Shown here: piece after piece, positions 26,287 to 37,269 of the stretch
Numbering within the stretch: position 1 is the first letter of the stretch
How the letters are laid out: the number at the start of each line of letters is the position of its first letter
NCBI RefSeq assembly: GCF_007997015.1
Contig: NZ_VOSM01000002.1
Coordinates: 794,882-858,881, forward strand
DNA: 64,000 bases
Direction of reading: 5' to 3'
Source: Lujinxingia vulgaris
Lineage (GTDB): Bacteria > Myxococcota_A > Bradymonadia > Bradymonadales > Bradymonadaceae
Notes under the pieces: generated by a model
What the model was told of the DNA's origin: nothing
What the model saw: only the letters and a program-made list of their open reading frames with translations
Databases searched by the model: none
Translations under genes and position numbers: made by a program

Positions 26287-28704
26287 TCACTGGAACTGCT
26301 CAAAGAGGAAGCTCTCGCCAGAGTCTTCTTCCTGGCGCGGCGCATAGTCGGTGGGCGCGGTGCCGACCAGGAAGACCTCTTCGTAGCCTTCATCTTCGGA
26401 GCGGGCGAGTTTGCCGGAGATTGGGTCGATAAGCGCAGTGGTGATGCCGGTGACCGGGGGCTCGAAGTTCAGCGGTTCTTCGCGATCTTCAAGAGCATCG
26501 ATGAGGAAGTCGCGGAAGATCGGGCCGGCGACGGTGCCGCCGTATTGGCGAGCCCCCAACGAGCGGTTGTCGCCAAAACCCACCCAGGCACCCACCACCA
26601 GATCGGGGGTGTAGCCGACCAGCCAGGCGTCGCGGCTGTCGTTGGTGGTGCCGGTCTTGGCGGCCACCGGATGCCCGACCGCCCTGAGCACGCCGGCGGT
26701 GCCGCCGCGGCGGTTGCCTTTGCTGTCGACGTAACCTTCAACCGCACTCTGGAGCAATGAGGTCGTCAGGTAGGCGACCTCCGGGGCGAGCACCGGCTCG
26801 GCGTGGGTCTGGAAGAGATCGCGATCGCCGCGCGCCGACTCCACGCGTCGCAGGTATCGGGGCTCGGCGAGTTGACCGCCCGCGGCGAAGGTGGCGTACG
26901 TGTTGGTGATCTCGATGGGCGGCATCTCACTGGAGCCCATGACCATGGTGTAGTTGTCGACTACCGGGCTTTTGACGCCGACGCGTTTTGCGAAGTCGAT
27001 TGCTTTGGGAAGCGTCACATCGTCGAGGACGCGGACCGAGACGACATTGCGGCTGGCTGCCAGGCCTTCGCGCACGCTGATCGGGCCTCGCCACTCCCCG
27101 TCGGAGTTGCGCGGAGACCAGCTCTCGCCGCCGGGCAGCTGATAGACGGTCGGGCTGTCGAGGTAGATGGTGGCAGGGGTGATGACCTTGGCCTCCAGGG
27201 CGGCGGCGTAGACGAGTGTTTTAAAAGAGGAGCCGGTCTGCCGGCGGGCCTGCAGCGCGTGGTTGTATTTGTTGGTGCTGAAGTCGTAGCCACCCACCAA
27301 CGCGCGAACCTCGCGGGTGGTCGGATCGATGGCGACGAGCGCGACTTCGGCGCTGGTTTCAAAACGCACGAGCACCGGATCGGTGTTTTCGGGGCCAACC
27401 TCGGCCAGCGGCTGAACGCGGAGCACGTCGCCGCGAGCGAAGACGTCCTCGACCGTCTTTGCTTCGGGACCTTCACCAAGGATGCGGGTGCGGGGATCGA
27501 TGGCGAGCGTGGCTTTGACCTGGCCGATTTGCAGGTCGACGCGTTCTTCTTCGGCGTCGACGCCGGTGACCACACCTTCATAGACCTGGGAGGGCCGCAG
27601 GGTTCCGCCGCGTTCTTCGTGCTGGCGAGCGATGTGTTTGGCGATGTCGCCTTCGGCCAGGCGGCGTTTGGGCTTGAAATAGCCCTGACGCTGGTCGTAG
27701 GTGCGCAGTCCCTGGCGCGCAGCGCGCTCGGCGGCCATCTGCATGTCGAGATCCACGGTGGTGTAGATGCGCAGTCCGCCGGTGTAGACCTTTTCTTCGC
27801 CGTAGCGCTCAATGAGATCGCGGCGGATGTGCTCGACGAAGTAAGGGGCGCTGCCCAGGTGGGGCTTCGATTGGGACCGGGGCACGATCTCGATCTCGGT
27901 GGCGTCGGCTTCGCGGTAGATGCCCTCTTCGATAAAGCCCTTTTCCCAGAGCTGGCGAAGCACGTAGGCGCGTCGGGCCATGGCGCCTTCCATGTTGCGG
28001 AAGGGGGTGTTGGCCTCGGGGCCAGAGGTCAGGCCGGCGAGCAGCGCGGCTTCCTGGACGTTGAGATCGCTGACGCTCTTGCCGAAGTAATGCTGTGAGG
28101 CTTCTTCAACACCGTGGGTGCCGTGCCCCAGGTAGATGGTGTTGAGGTAGAGGTAGAGGATGTCTTCTTTGGTGAGGTTCTTCTCGAGCTCGCGCGCCAG
28201 GATCATCTCTTTGATCTTGCGCTCGTAGGCGCGCTCGGGCGTGAGCATGAGGTTTTTGATGGTCTGCTGCGTGATGGTCGAGGTCCCGCGCATGCCTTGA
28301 TCGTAGCGCAGCGCGTAGTAGACCGCGCGCACGAGCCCAACGTAGTCGACGCCGGAGTGCGTCATGAACTCGGCGTCTTCGGCGGCCATAAACGCGTTCT
28401 GAACCACCGGGGGGATGCGGTCCAGCGGCACAAGCGTGCGGCGCTCGCCAGGTTTATGGAACTCGGCGATGAGCTCGCCATCGGCCGCAAAGACCTGCGA
28501 GACCTGGGGCGGGTTGTAGTCTTCCCGCTTGAGGATCTCGGGGAGGTCGCGACCGAAGTAGTAGAAGATCCCGGCCAGTCCGGCCACACCTGCCAGTCCG
28601 GCGAGGATGACGAGGATCATCATCCATTTAAAGAGGCCAGCCAGGCGGCTGCCGCCGGAGCGACGGGATTTGGAGCGTTTGGATGAGCGTCGGGATCGGG
28701 CCAT
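26287..28704 (-). CDS. mrcA: Penicillin-binding protein 1A (bifunctional peptidoglycan synthase)
   Basis: An 805-residue class A PBP. A basic cytoplasmic N-terminus and a membrane helix (about 27-50) are followed by the glycosyltransferase domain: catalytic Glu in AAEDAEFMTHSG (about 107-118), TITQQTIKN, and the RKIKEMILARELE region. An OB-like insert leads to the transpeptidase domain with SSFK (near residue 489), SRN and KTGTT (near 681). All catalytic motifs are present. The start at 28704 follows AGGAC and begins MARSRRSSKRSK; an open extension to 28878 is Pro/Arg-rich and rejected. The tail after the KTG domain is short. It is 118 bp downstream of the beta-helix lipoprotein on the same strand. 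Confidence 0.95.
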   Translation of the reverse strand: MARSRRSSKRSKSRRSGGSRLAGLFKWMMILVILAGLAGVAGLAGIFYYFGRDLPEILKREDYNPPQVSQVFAADGELIAEFHKPGERRTLVPLDRIPPVVQNAFMAAEDAEFMTHSGVDYVGLVRAVYYALRYDQGMRGTSTITQQTIKNLMLTPERAYERKIKEMILARELEKNLTKEDILYLYLNTIYLGHGTHGVEEASQHYFGKSVSDLNVQEAALLAGLTSGPEANTPFRNMEGAMARRAYVLRQLWEKGFIEEGIYREADATEIEIVPRSQSKPHLGSAPYFVEHIRRDLIERYGEEKVYTGGLRIYTTVDLDMQMAAERAARQGLRTYDQRQGYFKPKRRLAEGDIAKHIARQHEERGGTLRPSQVYEGVVTGVDAEEERVDLQIGQVKATLAIDPRTRILGEGPEAKTVEDVFARGDVLRVQPLAEVGPENTDPVLVRFETSAEVALVAIDPTTREVRALVGGYDFSTNKYNHALQARRQTGSSFKTLVYAAALEAKVITPATIYLDSPTVYQLPGGESWSPRNSDGEWRGPISVREGLAASRNVVSVRVLDDVTLPKAIDFAKRVGVKSPVVDNYTMVMGSSEMPPIEITNTYATFAAGGQLAEPRYLRRVESARGDRDLFQTHAEPVLAPEVAYLTTSLLQSAVEGYVDSKGNRRGGTAGVLRAVGHPVAAKTGTTNDSRDAWLVGYTPDLVVGAWVGFGDNRSLGARQYGGTVAGPIFRDFLIDALEDREEPLNFEPPVTGITTALIDPISGKLARSEDEGYEEVFLVGTAPTDYAPRQEEDSGESFLFEQFQ

Positions 28705-28822
28705 AACTTCGTCCTGGGGGGCCGAGGGGGCGCCGGGTGAGAACCCGGCACGCGACCTGTCGCATTCCCCGCCCCGTGAGGCGCGCTTCTCGTCCGAATG
28801 AAGGTCGGGCGGGCGCCGAGGA

Positions 28823-31348
28823 TCAGGGCGGCGAGGGGGAGTCCTCGGGCAGAGTAGATGGCGGGGGTGGGGTGTCAAGGCCGGGGGGCACTGCGCAGCC
28901 GCGATCGCCGGCCTGAATCTCCAGGATGGCCAGGTCTGGCGAGGAGGTGGTCAGGTGCAGCTCGGAGAAGGGGTGCGGGCTGATAAGTTCGTAGCGCCAG
29001 CGGCCATGGCCAAGGGGCGTCGGCGTGGCGGCGTGTGTGGGGGAATCGGTGGCGACGCTGAGCGTGGGCAGGACGTCTTCGGGTGATGTGACAAGAATGG
29101 AGGCGTGGCAGATGCGCTTTGTGGAGGCGAAGCGGGTGCGCAGGTGTCCGCCGGCCAGGTGGAGGGGATGTTCGCGGCGAAAGGCGTTCTGGAAGTGGTA
29201 GGTCAACCCCTGCTGGGAGAGGAAGAAACCGGTGTGTGGGGTCGGAGCGCGGAGGCCGGGGTTTAAGGCGTCGATGATGGGCGGGGAGGTGAAAGGCTCG
29301 ACGGCGCCGGGGGTGCAGTGCGAAGAGGGGGGCCTGGGGTTGCCGAGTTGGTCCAGCGTGGTGGGGGCGGTGCGCAGCAGCGCGCAATGCTCCGGGGGCA
29401 GGGGGGGCAACGCGTTCATATCGGCCAGAAGGGCGACGTCGGGGAGCCCGTTGCGAAAACGGAGCTGAACAAGGTCGCGATCAACGACGCGGTTGAATCG
29501 TGTGGTGTGGGGAGTAGAGTTGTCATAATGTATGTTATCGATGGTTGGCCCGAAGAACAGACTTCCCTCCACGCGCAAGGTCGCCTCGGAGGATGCGTGC
29601 ACATCGGCGGCGCGATCGGCGTGGTTGGCGTAGAAGGTTGCCCAGCTGATCCTCGCGTCACCGGCCGTGTGGAGCGCACCGCCGACGCGGGCGAGGTTTG
29701 AGCCGAAGGTGACGTGCGCCAGGCGTGCGATGTTCGTTGAGCGGATGGCGCCACCCGGGCCTTTTAAGGCGCGCGTACGGTTGTACCAGTAGGAGAGTCG
29801 CTCACCATGAAGGCTCCCGACGTTATGCAACGCACCGCCTTCATCGGCCTGATTGAGGGTGAACTGGCTGTCGGTGAGCATGAGCTCGCCGGTATTTTCG
29901 ATCGCGCCGCCGCGAAGCCCCTGGTTGTCGATGGCCTGAAGGTGGCTGACCATGGCGAGGCCATCGGGGCCCACATAGAGTCCGCCGGTGCTCCTGGCGC
30001 TGCGGTTGCCAAGTAGCGTGACATCGTCGGCGATGAGGTTGGCGTGGGCAGCAAGCGCGGCGGGCGCGCCATCGCTGACATTTGATGTGAAGGTAACATC
30101 GTAGAGCTCCACATCTCCGTGGGCGAGGAGCGCCGGGGCATCGGGTCCGGCGGCTTGCTCCAGGGTGAGACGGGCGAGTGTGAGCGAAGCGCCGGCATCC
30201 ACACGAAAGGCACCTGACTTCCCGCGGGTGGTGAGGGGAGTGAGCTCCGGGCCGCTTCCCAGAATGACCAGATATTTGTCGATGCGGATCACGTCTTCGA
30301 GCTCCACACGGCCGAGGTGTTCCGGCAGGTAGAGGGTGGTGCCCTCGCGAGCCTCGGCGATGGCGCGGCGCAGGCTGTCTTCGCCGTGGTCGAGCGGAGA
30401 GGTGATGGTGCGGGCGTCGACGAAGGTTGGTCGGAGCTCTACCCGGCTTTGATCATCAAGCTCCAACGTGTGCCGGGCAGGCAGGGGCCGCCCCAGCCAT
30501 GGCGAGCCGTCGGGCAGGGTGGCATGCGCCCAGCCGTACTCCAGGGTGTAGGTGCCCGGGGGAAGTCCCTCGACGACGCGATCCGGGCTCAGGGCGATGG
30601 CGCCGCCGCTGGCGGCGCGTAGCGTGATGGAGAGTGTGGCATCTTCGGGGAGCCCCTCCGGAGTGACCTGCAATTTTGCAGCCTGGCGACCGGGGGCGGG
30701 AAGAAAGCTGAGGACGACGTCGTGAAGTCGGTTGGGAAGAAGTTGAAGCTCGACGTGGCGAAGATCAGGCACGAAACGTTCTCCGGCAGCCGAGATGTCG
30801 GGGGCGCTCAGTCGGTAGCTCCCCGGAGGGAGCGCGTGCAGTGTTGTATTCGCACGCAGCGGGATGCGCTCACCAGCGGGTGTGGCCAAGATCGCCGGGG
30901 CGGAGACGCCCTCCGGCAGGCCACGCAATGCGACGCGAAGGGTGGCGTTCTGCGCTTTGCCGGACGTGCAGGTCAGCGCGATAGGGAGCACATCGACGCT
31001 ACGGCGGTGCAGTGCATGCACCTCCAATTCGTGCGTGTACGCGCCCGGGGAGCTCGGGCAGCGGACCTCGACCTTGACCTCGGCGCTGGCGTAGCCCGGA
31101 AGTGTCAGGTGCGCGGGCGTCGGTGATACGCGCGGTGAAGACGTAACAAACGCGTAAGCCTGGGTGTGTTCTCGCTGATTTTCGATGGTGATCCGCACCA
31201 CCCGCGACTGCCCCGGCTCCGCCTCGAGGGTGAGGCTGGGAGGTTCCAACTTTAGCCTGAAGGTGCCCGTGGCCTCGGCGCAGGACATAAGCGCGAGCGC
31301 CATCACCATACTATTCAGGCCGATCAGCAACACGGATGTGCGGAACAT
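28823..31348 (-). CDS. Beta-helix lipoprotein
   Basis: An 841-residue lipoprotein. Lipobox MSC at about residue 23, start supported by GGGGGGAG before the ATG at 31348. The N-terminal part (about 25-330) looks like two or three Ig-like beta-sandwich modules. From about 330 to 590 there is a right-handed parallel beta-helix of the polymorphic outer-membrane protein type (repeated GGA or GGL-turn units such as STGGLYVG, RGGAIENTGELMLTDSQF, GGALHNVGSL, GGAIRSTNIAR). A further beta region ends with a Pro-rich tail. Probably surface-exposed adhesin or polysaccharide-binding protein. Nothing ties it functionally to the neighbouring PBP1a. Confidence 0.83.
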   Translation of the reverse strand: MFRTSVLLIGLNSMVMALALMSCAEATGTFRLKLEPPSLTLEAEPGQSRVVRITIENQREHTQAYAFVTSSPRVSPTPAHLTLPGYASAEVKVEVRCPSSPGAYTHELEVHALHRRSVDVLPIALTCTSGKAQNATLRVALRGLPEGVSAPAILATPAGERIPLRANTTLHALPPGSYRLSAPDISAAGERFVPDLRHVELQLLPNRLHDVVLSFLPAPGRQAAKLQVTPEGLPEDATLSITLRAASGGAIALSPDRVVEGLPPGTYTLEYGWAHATLPDGSPWLGRPLPARHTLELDDQSRVELRPTFVDARTITSPLDHGEDSLRRAIAEAREGTTLYLPEHLGRVELEDVIRIDKYLVILGSGPELTPLTTRGKSGAFRVDAGASLTLARLTLEQAAGPDAPALLAHGDVELYDVTFTSNVSDGAPAALAAHANLIADDVTLLGNRSARSTGGLYVGPDGLAMVSHLQAIDNQGLRGGAIENTGELMLTDSQFTLNQADEGGALHNVGSLHGERLSYWYNRTRALKGPGGAIRSTNIARLAHVTFGSNLARVGGALHTAGDARISWATFYANHADRAADVHASSEATLRVEGSLFFGPTIDNIHYDNSTPHTTRFNRVVDRDLVQLRFRNGLPDVALLADMNALPPLPPEHCALLRTAPTTLDQLGNPRPPSSHCTPGAVEPFTSPPIIDALNPGLRAPTPHTGFFLSQQGLTYHFQNAFRREHPLHLAGGHLRTRFASTKRICHASILVTSPEDVLPTLSVATDSPTHAATPTPLGHGRWRYELISPHPFSELHLTTSSPDLAILEIQAGDRGCAVPPGLDTPPPPSTLPEDSPSPP

Positions 31349-31563
31349 GCTCCCCCCCCTGATTGAGCGTTGGTGCCTGCCGCAACGCACCGCTGCGACG
31401 CACTCAACTTAAGTTCGGCCCCCCCGGCGGCAAGCGCACTCCGTGGGATTTCGCGCGTAGCAAAGCGGGGCTGGCCTTGTTACGTTTCGTTCACAGATTG
31501 CCTGCCCTGAAGTCCCTGTGGCGCGCTGCCGCGATCGATCCATTGAGTTGAGTCAGGAGTACT

Positions 31564-32541
<978 letters not shown>

Positions 32542-32559
32542 CCCTGGTTTTACGGGCGT

Positions 32560-34887
32560 TCAGGGCGCGGTGCGACGCAGGGCGCTGACCACCTGACGGG
32601 CGTGGCGGCGCAGCTCACGCGCCTGCACCGGCCCATAGGGGCCGCCACCAAAGCGCACACTGAGGTAGCGCCGTTTAAACGCCTCCACATGCGCGCGACT
32701 CTCGGCGTCGAGGCTCGCTGCGACGCGCTCCAGGTAGCGTTGCGGGCCCTCGTCGTCGCGACGCTCCAGGCCCCTGCGGGCCCCGGCCCGCGCGATCTTC
32801 TCGAAGATACGACTGACCTCATAATGAGCCATCTTTTGAGGTCGATTCACCAGCATCAACGCCACCGTGAAAGCCCCGCCCACGCTGAAGACGCCCAGCA
32901 GGGCGTGCTCAATCGACCAGCCCAGAAACCAGCTCACCCAGAGGGCTCCGGCGCCCATCCATAACGAGATGCCCAGCGCGCGGCGTGTCGGGCTGCGCGC
33001 CACACCGGAGGCACCTCGCCAGCCGGAGGCGGCGATCAGCGCGAGCCACCCCATGCCAAAGACGGCGTCTTTGAGCGGGATGGTCTCCTGCTCCTTTTCG
33101 TCCTCGCCAGGGGACTCTCGCTCTGAAGGGGCGCCTTTCGGCGCGACCACCCGGGCCACGCGACGCAGCACGGCGATCTGCGCCTGAATGTCATACTCCA
33201 GCACCCATTTGAACCAGGCCTGGCGCATCGCGTCGTAGGCATCGGAGCCCAGACGCATCAGCGCCGAGCGCTGGCCGAAGCCGCTCTCAATCGCCGGGGT
33301 TGCCTCCACGGGCACCCACCCGAGGTCGGGCACGAAGACCTCAATCCAGGCGTGAGCGTCGCCCTGGCGCACGGTGAGGTAGTCGCCGACGTCGTTCCAG
33401 GTCCCGCCCAAAAAACCGTTGACCAGACGAGTGGGAATGCCCTGGGAGCGCAACATCAGCGCTGCGGCGGTGGCGAAGTACTCGCAGTGGCCGGCCCGGG
33501 TATCAAAAAGAAAGGAAGCGATGGGCTGGTCGGGGTCCACCTCGGGAAGATCGGTGGTGTAGGTGAACTCGCGCGCGAAGTATCCGGCGATGGCCTGCGC
33601 GCTGCTGTAGGGATCATCGCTTTCGGAGGTGAGTTCGCCGGCCAGCGCGCCGATGCGCCGGTCGAAGTTCTCGGGGAGCTGCGTGTACAACTCGCCAAGA
33701 CGCTCGTTGAGCACGCGGCCTTCGGTGCGTTGCAGGGCGGTGGGCGGCGGCGCGTCGTAGAAACGCAGCGAGTAGGTCAGCCCCAACTCGGAGTCCATCG
33801 TGTGACGAAGATCGCCGTAATGATCCCGGGTGAGGTTGGCCGCGCGCGTGCCGATGAGCTGCGCCACCTCGCCAAGGCCCAGCTCAATGGAGGCCGGCGG
33901 CCAGAGCGTGGGCAGGATGTTGGTGCCCAGAGGCTCCAGGTAGATCTGCACCTGACGGGGTGTCTCATCGACCAGAAGCTGATCGAGCGCAGGCGGGCGC
34001 AGAAAGCCCAGATCGTAGCGCGCATTGCGGCTGTACGTGGCGGGCCGCTCGCTGTTGCCCCGGGTCCGGCTCCAGCGGCGACCGTCGTAGCTATCAAAGG
34101 TCATCGCTCGCCAGCGCATCGACCCGGCGTCGGAGGGGCGCTCGGCCTCGGGGAACTCCACGCGCATCACCACCTGGGGGTTGGAGCGCAGCACGCCGTG
34201 GCTCCCCAACTCGACATCCTCCGAGAAGCCGGCCACTGAGAGGCTCTCGCGCGATTGCGTCACAAAAAGCCCAAGCCCCACCCGCGGGAAGGTAAAAAAG
34301 ATCAGCAGCGAGGAGGCAAAGATCGCCAGGCTGATCGCGGCCAGCACCGACACGTAGAAACGATCGAAGGGGGACTTTCGAGGCACGCGCAGCAGAGGGC
34401 GTCGCTCGCTCTCACTCTTCAGGTGAAAGAGCGCCATGGTGAAGGTGCCCGAGAGGATGTAGGCCCCAAAGAGCAGGCCAAAACTTAAGCCCTCATTGGC
34501 CGCGCTGGCCGCGGCAAAGGTCAGCAGGCTGAGCGCGTGAAGTTGAAGTTCATCGCGGGGGCCTCGCCGGCTGATGAGTTTGATGAGGATGAGCACCAGC
34601 ACAAAGCGGATGCCCAGCGCTATCACATCGGCCAGAGGATTGGTCAGGTATTCGGCGACGGTGAGCGCCAGGACGGTGAGGATGAGGGTGTTCCAGAGCC
34701 AGTTCTGGCGAATCAGCCCCGGGATCAGGTGACGCACCACCGGCGCGGCCAGCGCGGTCAGTGGAAAGACCGCGAGCATCACCGCGCCGGTGGCGCCGCC
34801 GAAGACCACCGCCAGAAAGGCCAGCGCCAGCGAAATGTAGAGAAAGATCTCGTGGAGGCGCTCAAGTCGCTGCACAAAGGGCGTCAT
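32560..34887 (-). CDS. Membrane transglutaminase-like protein (DUF3488/DUF4129 type)
   Basis: A 775-residue protein. About six membrane helices at the N-terminus (DUF3488 region), then an extracytoplasmic transglutaminase core with Cys in RAGHCEYFA, His in GDAHAWIEV and Asp or Glu in VEATPAI. A hydrophobic segment (about 635-700) and a cytoplasmic C-terminal segment of DUF4129 type follow. The stop-start junction with DUF58 is ATGA. Proteins of this architecture accompany MoxR and DUF58 proteins; the substrate is unknown. In VEATPAIE the usual Asp of the triad appears as Glu, a change often seen in this subfamily. Confidence 0.88.
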   Translation of the reverse strand: MTPFVQRLERLHEIFLYISLALAFLAVVFGGATGAVMLAVFPLTALAAPVVRHLIPGLIRQNWLWNTLILTVLALTVAEYLTNPLADVIALGIRFVLVLILIKLISRRGPRDELQLHALSLLTFAAASAANEGLSFGLLFGAYILSGTFTMALFHLKSESERRPLLRVPRKSPFDRFYVSVLAAISLAIFASSLLIFFTFPRVGLGLFVTQSRESLSVAGFSEDVELGSHGVLRSNPQVVMRVEFPEAERPSDAGSMRWRAMTFDSYDGRRWSRTRGNSERPATYSRNARYDLGFLRPPALDQLLVDETPRQVQIYLEPLGTNILPTLWPPASIELGLGEVAQLIGTRAANLTRDHYGDLRHTMDSELGLTYSLRFYDAPPPTALQRTEGRVLNERLGELYTQLPENFDRRIGALAGELTSESDDPYSSAQAIAGYFAREFTYTTDLPEVDPDQPIASFLFDTRAGHCEYFATAAALMLRSQGIPTRLVNGFLGGTWNDVGDYLTVRQGDAHAWIEVFVPDLGWVPVEATPAIESGFGQRSALMRLGSDAYDAMRQAWFKWVLEYDIQAQIAVLRRVARVVAPKGAPSERESPGEDEKEQETIPLKDAVFGMGWLALIAASGWRGASGVARSPTRRALGISLWMGAGALWVSWFLGWSIEHALLGVFSVGGAFTVALMLVNRPQKMAHYEVSRIFEKIARAGARRGLERRDDEGPQRYLERVAASLDAESRAHVEAFKRRYLSVRFGGGPYGPVQARELRRHARQVVSALRRTAP

Positions 34888-36131
34888 GCGCGCTCCTGCT
34901 GGGAGATGTCGGCAGCGATCAGATCATCGAAGGCCAGTGAGACAGCGCCCTCGGGTGCGTGCGCGGCGGTGAACCCGATGCGCACAAGTGCGGGGGACGA
35001 GCCGCCGGTGGCTGACGATGGAGGCTGAGGTTGCCCGGCTGAGGCGGGCAAAAGCTCCACCAGCGCCAGGCGAGTGAGCATGGTGTCGAGATTGTGGGCC
35101 GGAGCGTCGGCCTCGTCGGCGCCGGGAAGATGGGCGCAGACAAGTTCCGCGCGGTAACCCGACGCGACCAATGCCTCAATAAGGCCGGCGATGTGTTCGA
35201 TGCCCCGCTCAAACGTCTGCCGCTCACCCGGGGTGGGCACCCCGGATGTTGCGCGGTTGTCGAGCACGATGCGCACATCTCGTCGGTCGTTGGACTCCAG
35301 CTCGCGCACCACCGGGGCGGCGCGCCGGGCGGTGGACTTCCAGTGGATGGCGCGCTGATCTTCACCGTCGCGGTAGTCGCGCAGGCCGAAGAAGTCGTCG
35401 CCGCGTCCGGCGCGGCTCTGCGACATATCGCCCAGATGCTGATGGATCTCGGCGATCCGGGTGGAGGTCGGGCGGCTGCGCGGGTAGACGATGACGCGCT
35501 GGGCCTGGTCGAGCTCGCGGGATTTTTCGAAGAAGCCGAAAGGAAAGCGCGTCGAGATCTGCACGCCCGGGAGCAGGTAGGCTCCCCGAGCGGGGAGCTC
35601 GTAGTGGGTGGCCAGCGCGGTCTGCTGGGCGGCGTCGGCGCGCAGGCAGTAGGCTGCCGCCAGGGGACGCTCCTCATCGCTGGTCTGGGTGCGCCAGAAC
35701 TTCCACCAGGAGTGCCTGGGAGCCGCCAGTGAGCGCCCGCGCTGGGGGCCGGCGACGACATGCGGGCTATGCTCGGCGACCTCCACGCTCAACGAGGGCC
35801 ACCGCCCCTTGTTCTCCAGAATGAAGCGACCGGCGGCCGGCTCGTTGGCGAAGATGCGCACGGGCAACTCCCGCCTGACGCGTAGCGTGCGCAGGACCGC
35901 CTCACTGAGCAGACCGCTGGCCACGATCAACGAGAGCATCATCCCCAGCAGCAGAAAGAGCAGATTGTTGCCGGTGTTGATGGCGCCAAAGCCGATGGCG
36001 AGAGTCATTAACAGAAAGAACTTGCCCGGGGTGGTCAGCGCCAGGTGGCGCGGCGGGCGTAGCCAGTCGCGTCGGGATCCTGGCGAGGTTTGGGCGGGGA
36101 GGTCGGTGGCGTTGCGCATAAGGTGGGCCAT
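34884..36131 (-). CDS. DUF58-domain membrane protein
   Basis: A 415-residue protein. Two adjacent membrane helices near 38-78 (FFLLMTLAIGFGAINTG, LLFLLLGMMLSLIV), a beta-rich region, then the DUF58 signature RDYRDGEDQRAIHWKSTARR at about 250-270 and a VWA-like end. DUF58 proteins are partners of MoxR ATPases. It is translationally coupled to the downstream transglutaminase gene by ATGA and lies 66 bp after the TPR lipoprotein gene, so a three-gene operon is likely. Confidence 0.9.
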   Translation of the reverse strand: MAHLMRNATDLPAQTSPGSRRDWLRPPRHLALTTPGKFFLLMTLAIGFGAINTGNNLLFLLLGMMLSLIVASGLLSEAVLRTLRVRRELPVRIFANEPAAGRFILENKGRWPSLSVEVAEHSPHVVAGPQRGRSLAAPRHSWWKFWRTQTSDEERPLAAAYCLRADAAQQTALATHYELPARGAYLLPGVQISTRFPFGFFEKSRELDQAQRVIVYPRSRPTSTRIAEIHQHLGDMSQSRAGRGDDFFGLRDYRDGEDQRAIHWKSTARRAAPVVRELESNDRRDVRIVLDNRATSGVPTPGERQTFERGIEHIAGLIEALVASGYRAELVCAHLPGADEADAPAHNLDTMLTRLALVELLPASAGQPQPPSSATGGSSPALVRIGFTAAHAPEGAVSLAFDDLIAADISQQERA

Positions 36132-36197
36132 GAGAAGACAGCGTTCGACTCGGGCAAACTCAGCACCACCTTGTCGAGTGCAAGAAGCGCGCGGGCA

Positions 36198-37070
36198 TCA
36201 AGGGGAGGTCGGTGCAAAATAACGATCGATTTGCTCCAGAAGCGCGCGGGCTTCGAGCCTGGCGAGCTGAGCTTCCGGTGAGAGGCCGTCGGGTTTAAGA
36301 GCGACCAGCGAGCTGAGGTGACGCTCGAACGCCGCGCGATCGTTGGTGGCAACGGCCAGGAGCGAGGCGCGGGCCAGGGCGACGTCCAGGTCGTCGGGGG
36401 CGGCCTGCTCGGCGGCGTCGATGTGCGCGGCGCAGGCTTCCAGATCACGGCCGAAGTCGGCGCTGCAGGCGCGTCCGGCGAGCATCAACGCGCTCTCCGC
36501 GCGGAGCCGCTCGGGGGCATTTGCAGCGAGCGCGTCGAACAGGGTGTTGAGCTCGGGAGCGCGCTCCAGTTTTGCGGCGGCGCCCGCTGCGCGGGCGCCC
36601 AACTCCAGGTTTCGGGCCAGCCAGTAGCGCGCCTCGTTAGAGTTCTCATCAAGCAGCAGCGCCGCGCGCGCCGCTTCTTCGCCCTTGCGGGCCGCGCCGG
36701 TGGCATCCTGCGGCGCCTCGTCGCTTCCGGCCAGCGCGGCTCGCGCTGCGAAGGCGTAGGCCTGCGCCCGGCTTAGCTGCAGGTCGAGCAGGGCGGTGTC
36801 GTCGACAAGGTCGTGCTCGGCGTCAAGCGTGAGCGCCCCATCGTAGGCGCGAAGCGCGCGTTCCAGCGACTCGCCAGACCGGCGTTCTTTCCAGCTTGCG
36901 TCCGCCTCCTGAAGCAGCGACTGCAACTCGGCCTCATGATCCTCGGCTGGCGAGAGCGCAGGGGCAGCCTCGCTCGACGGGGGCGGCGCCGAAGAACAGG
37001 CGGCCAACAGGCCGATCGCGAGCGCGATGCCGCTGATGCCGCTGATGCGAGCATAGAGTCGTGTTGCCAT
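36198..37070 (-). CDS. TPR-like lipoprotein
   Basis: A 290-residue lipoprotein. Signal with lipobox LAAC at about 28, then Ser/Pro-rich linker, then helical Ala-rich TPR-like repeats (ARKGEEAARAALLLDENSNEARYWLARNLELG is one typical pair, given here as two short stretches). The ATG at 37070 is preceded by AGGA (reverse strand); the upstream frame to 37106 is ignored. It is the first gene of the DUF58/transglutaminase operon and is divergent from mscS across 199 bp. It could supply an outer-membrane or periplasmic scaffold for that machinery (inference). Confidence 0.75.
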   Translation of the reverse strand: MATRLYARISGISGIALAIGLLAACSSAPPPSSEAAPALSPAEDHEAELQSLLQEADASWKERRSGESLERALRAYDGALTLDAEHDLVDDTALLDLQLSRAQAYAFAARAALAGSDEAPQDATGAARKGEEAARAALLLDENSNEARYWLARNLELGARAAGAAAKLERAPELNTLFDALAANAPERLRAESALMLAGRACSADFGRDLEACAAHIDAAEQAAPDDLDVALARASLLAVATNDRAAFERHLSSLVALKPDGLSPEAQLARLEARALLEQIDRYFAPTSP

Positions 37071-37150
37071 GAAATGTCCTCGAAGGTGGGGGGGCGGGTC
37101 AGTCACCAGCGTAAACTGCCGGGTTGCCGGCGGTAAAGTCGCTCGTGCTC

Positions 37151-37179
37151 TTGCCTTTTAGGGTGGGCGTGTCTATTGC
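37151..37179 (+). promoter_or_regulatory. Candidate sigma70-type promoter of mscS
   Basis: TTGCCT (37151-37156) and TATTGC (37174-37179) with a 17-bp spacer, in the divergent gap upstream of mscS. Moderate match only. Confidence 0.3.
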
Positions 37180-37269
37180 AAAGGCTATTCGTAATCCTCT
37201 GCTGGCGGGGATGATCGCTATCGCCCCGGAGGATCCTGTTTGTCGACTCTTTGCTGTTAGGAGTGCTCT

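Noticed and set aside
28705..28878. N-terminal extension of PBP1a.
   Set aside because: Pro/Arg-rich, no ribosome-binding site, and the ATG at 28704 gives a normal class A PBP N-terminus.
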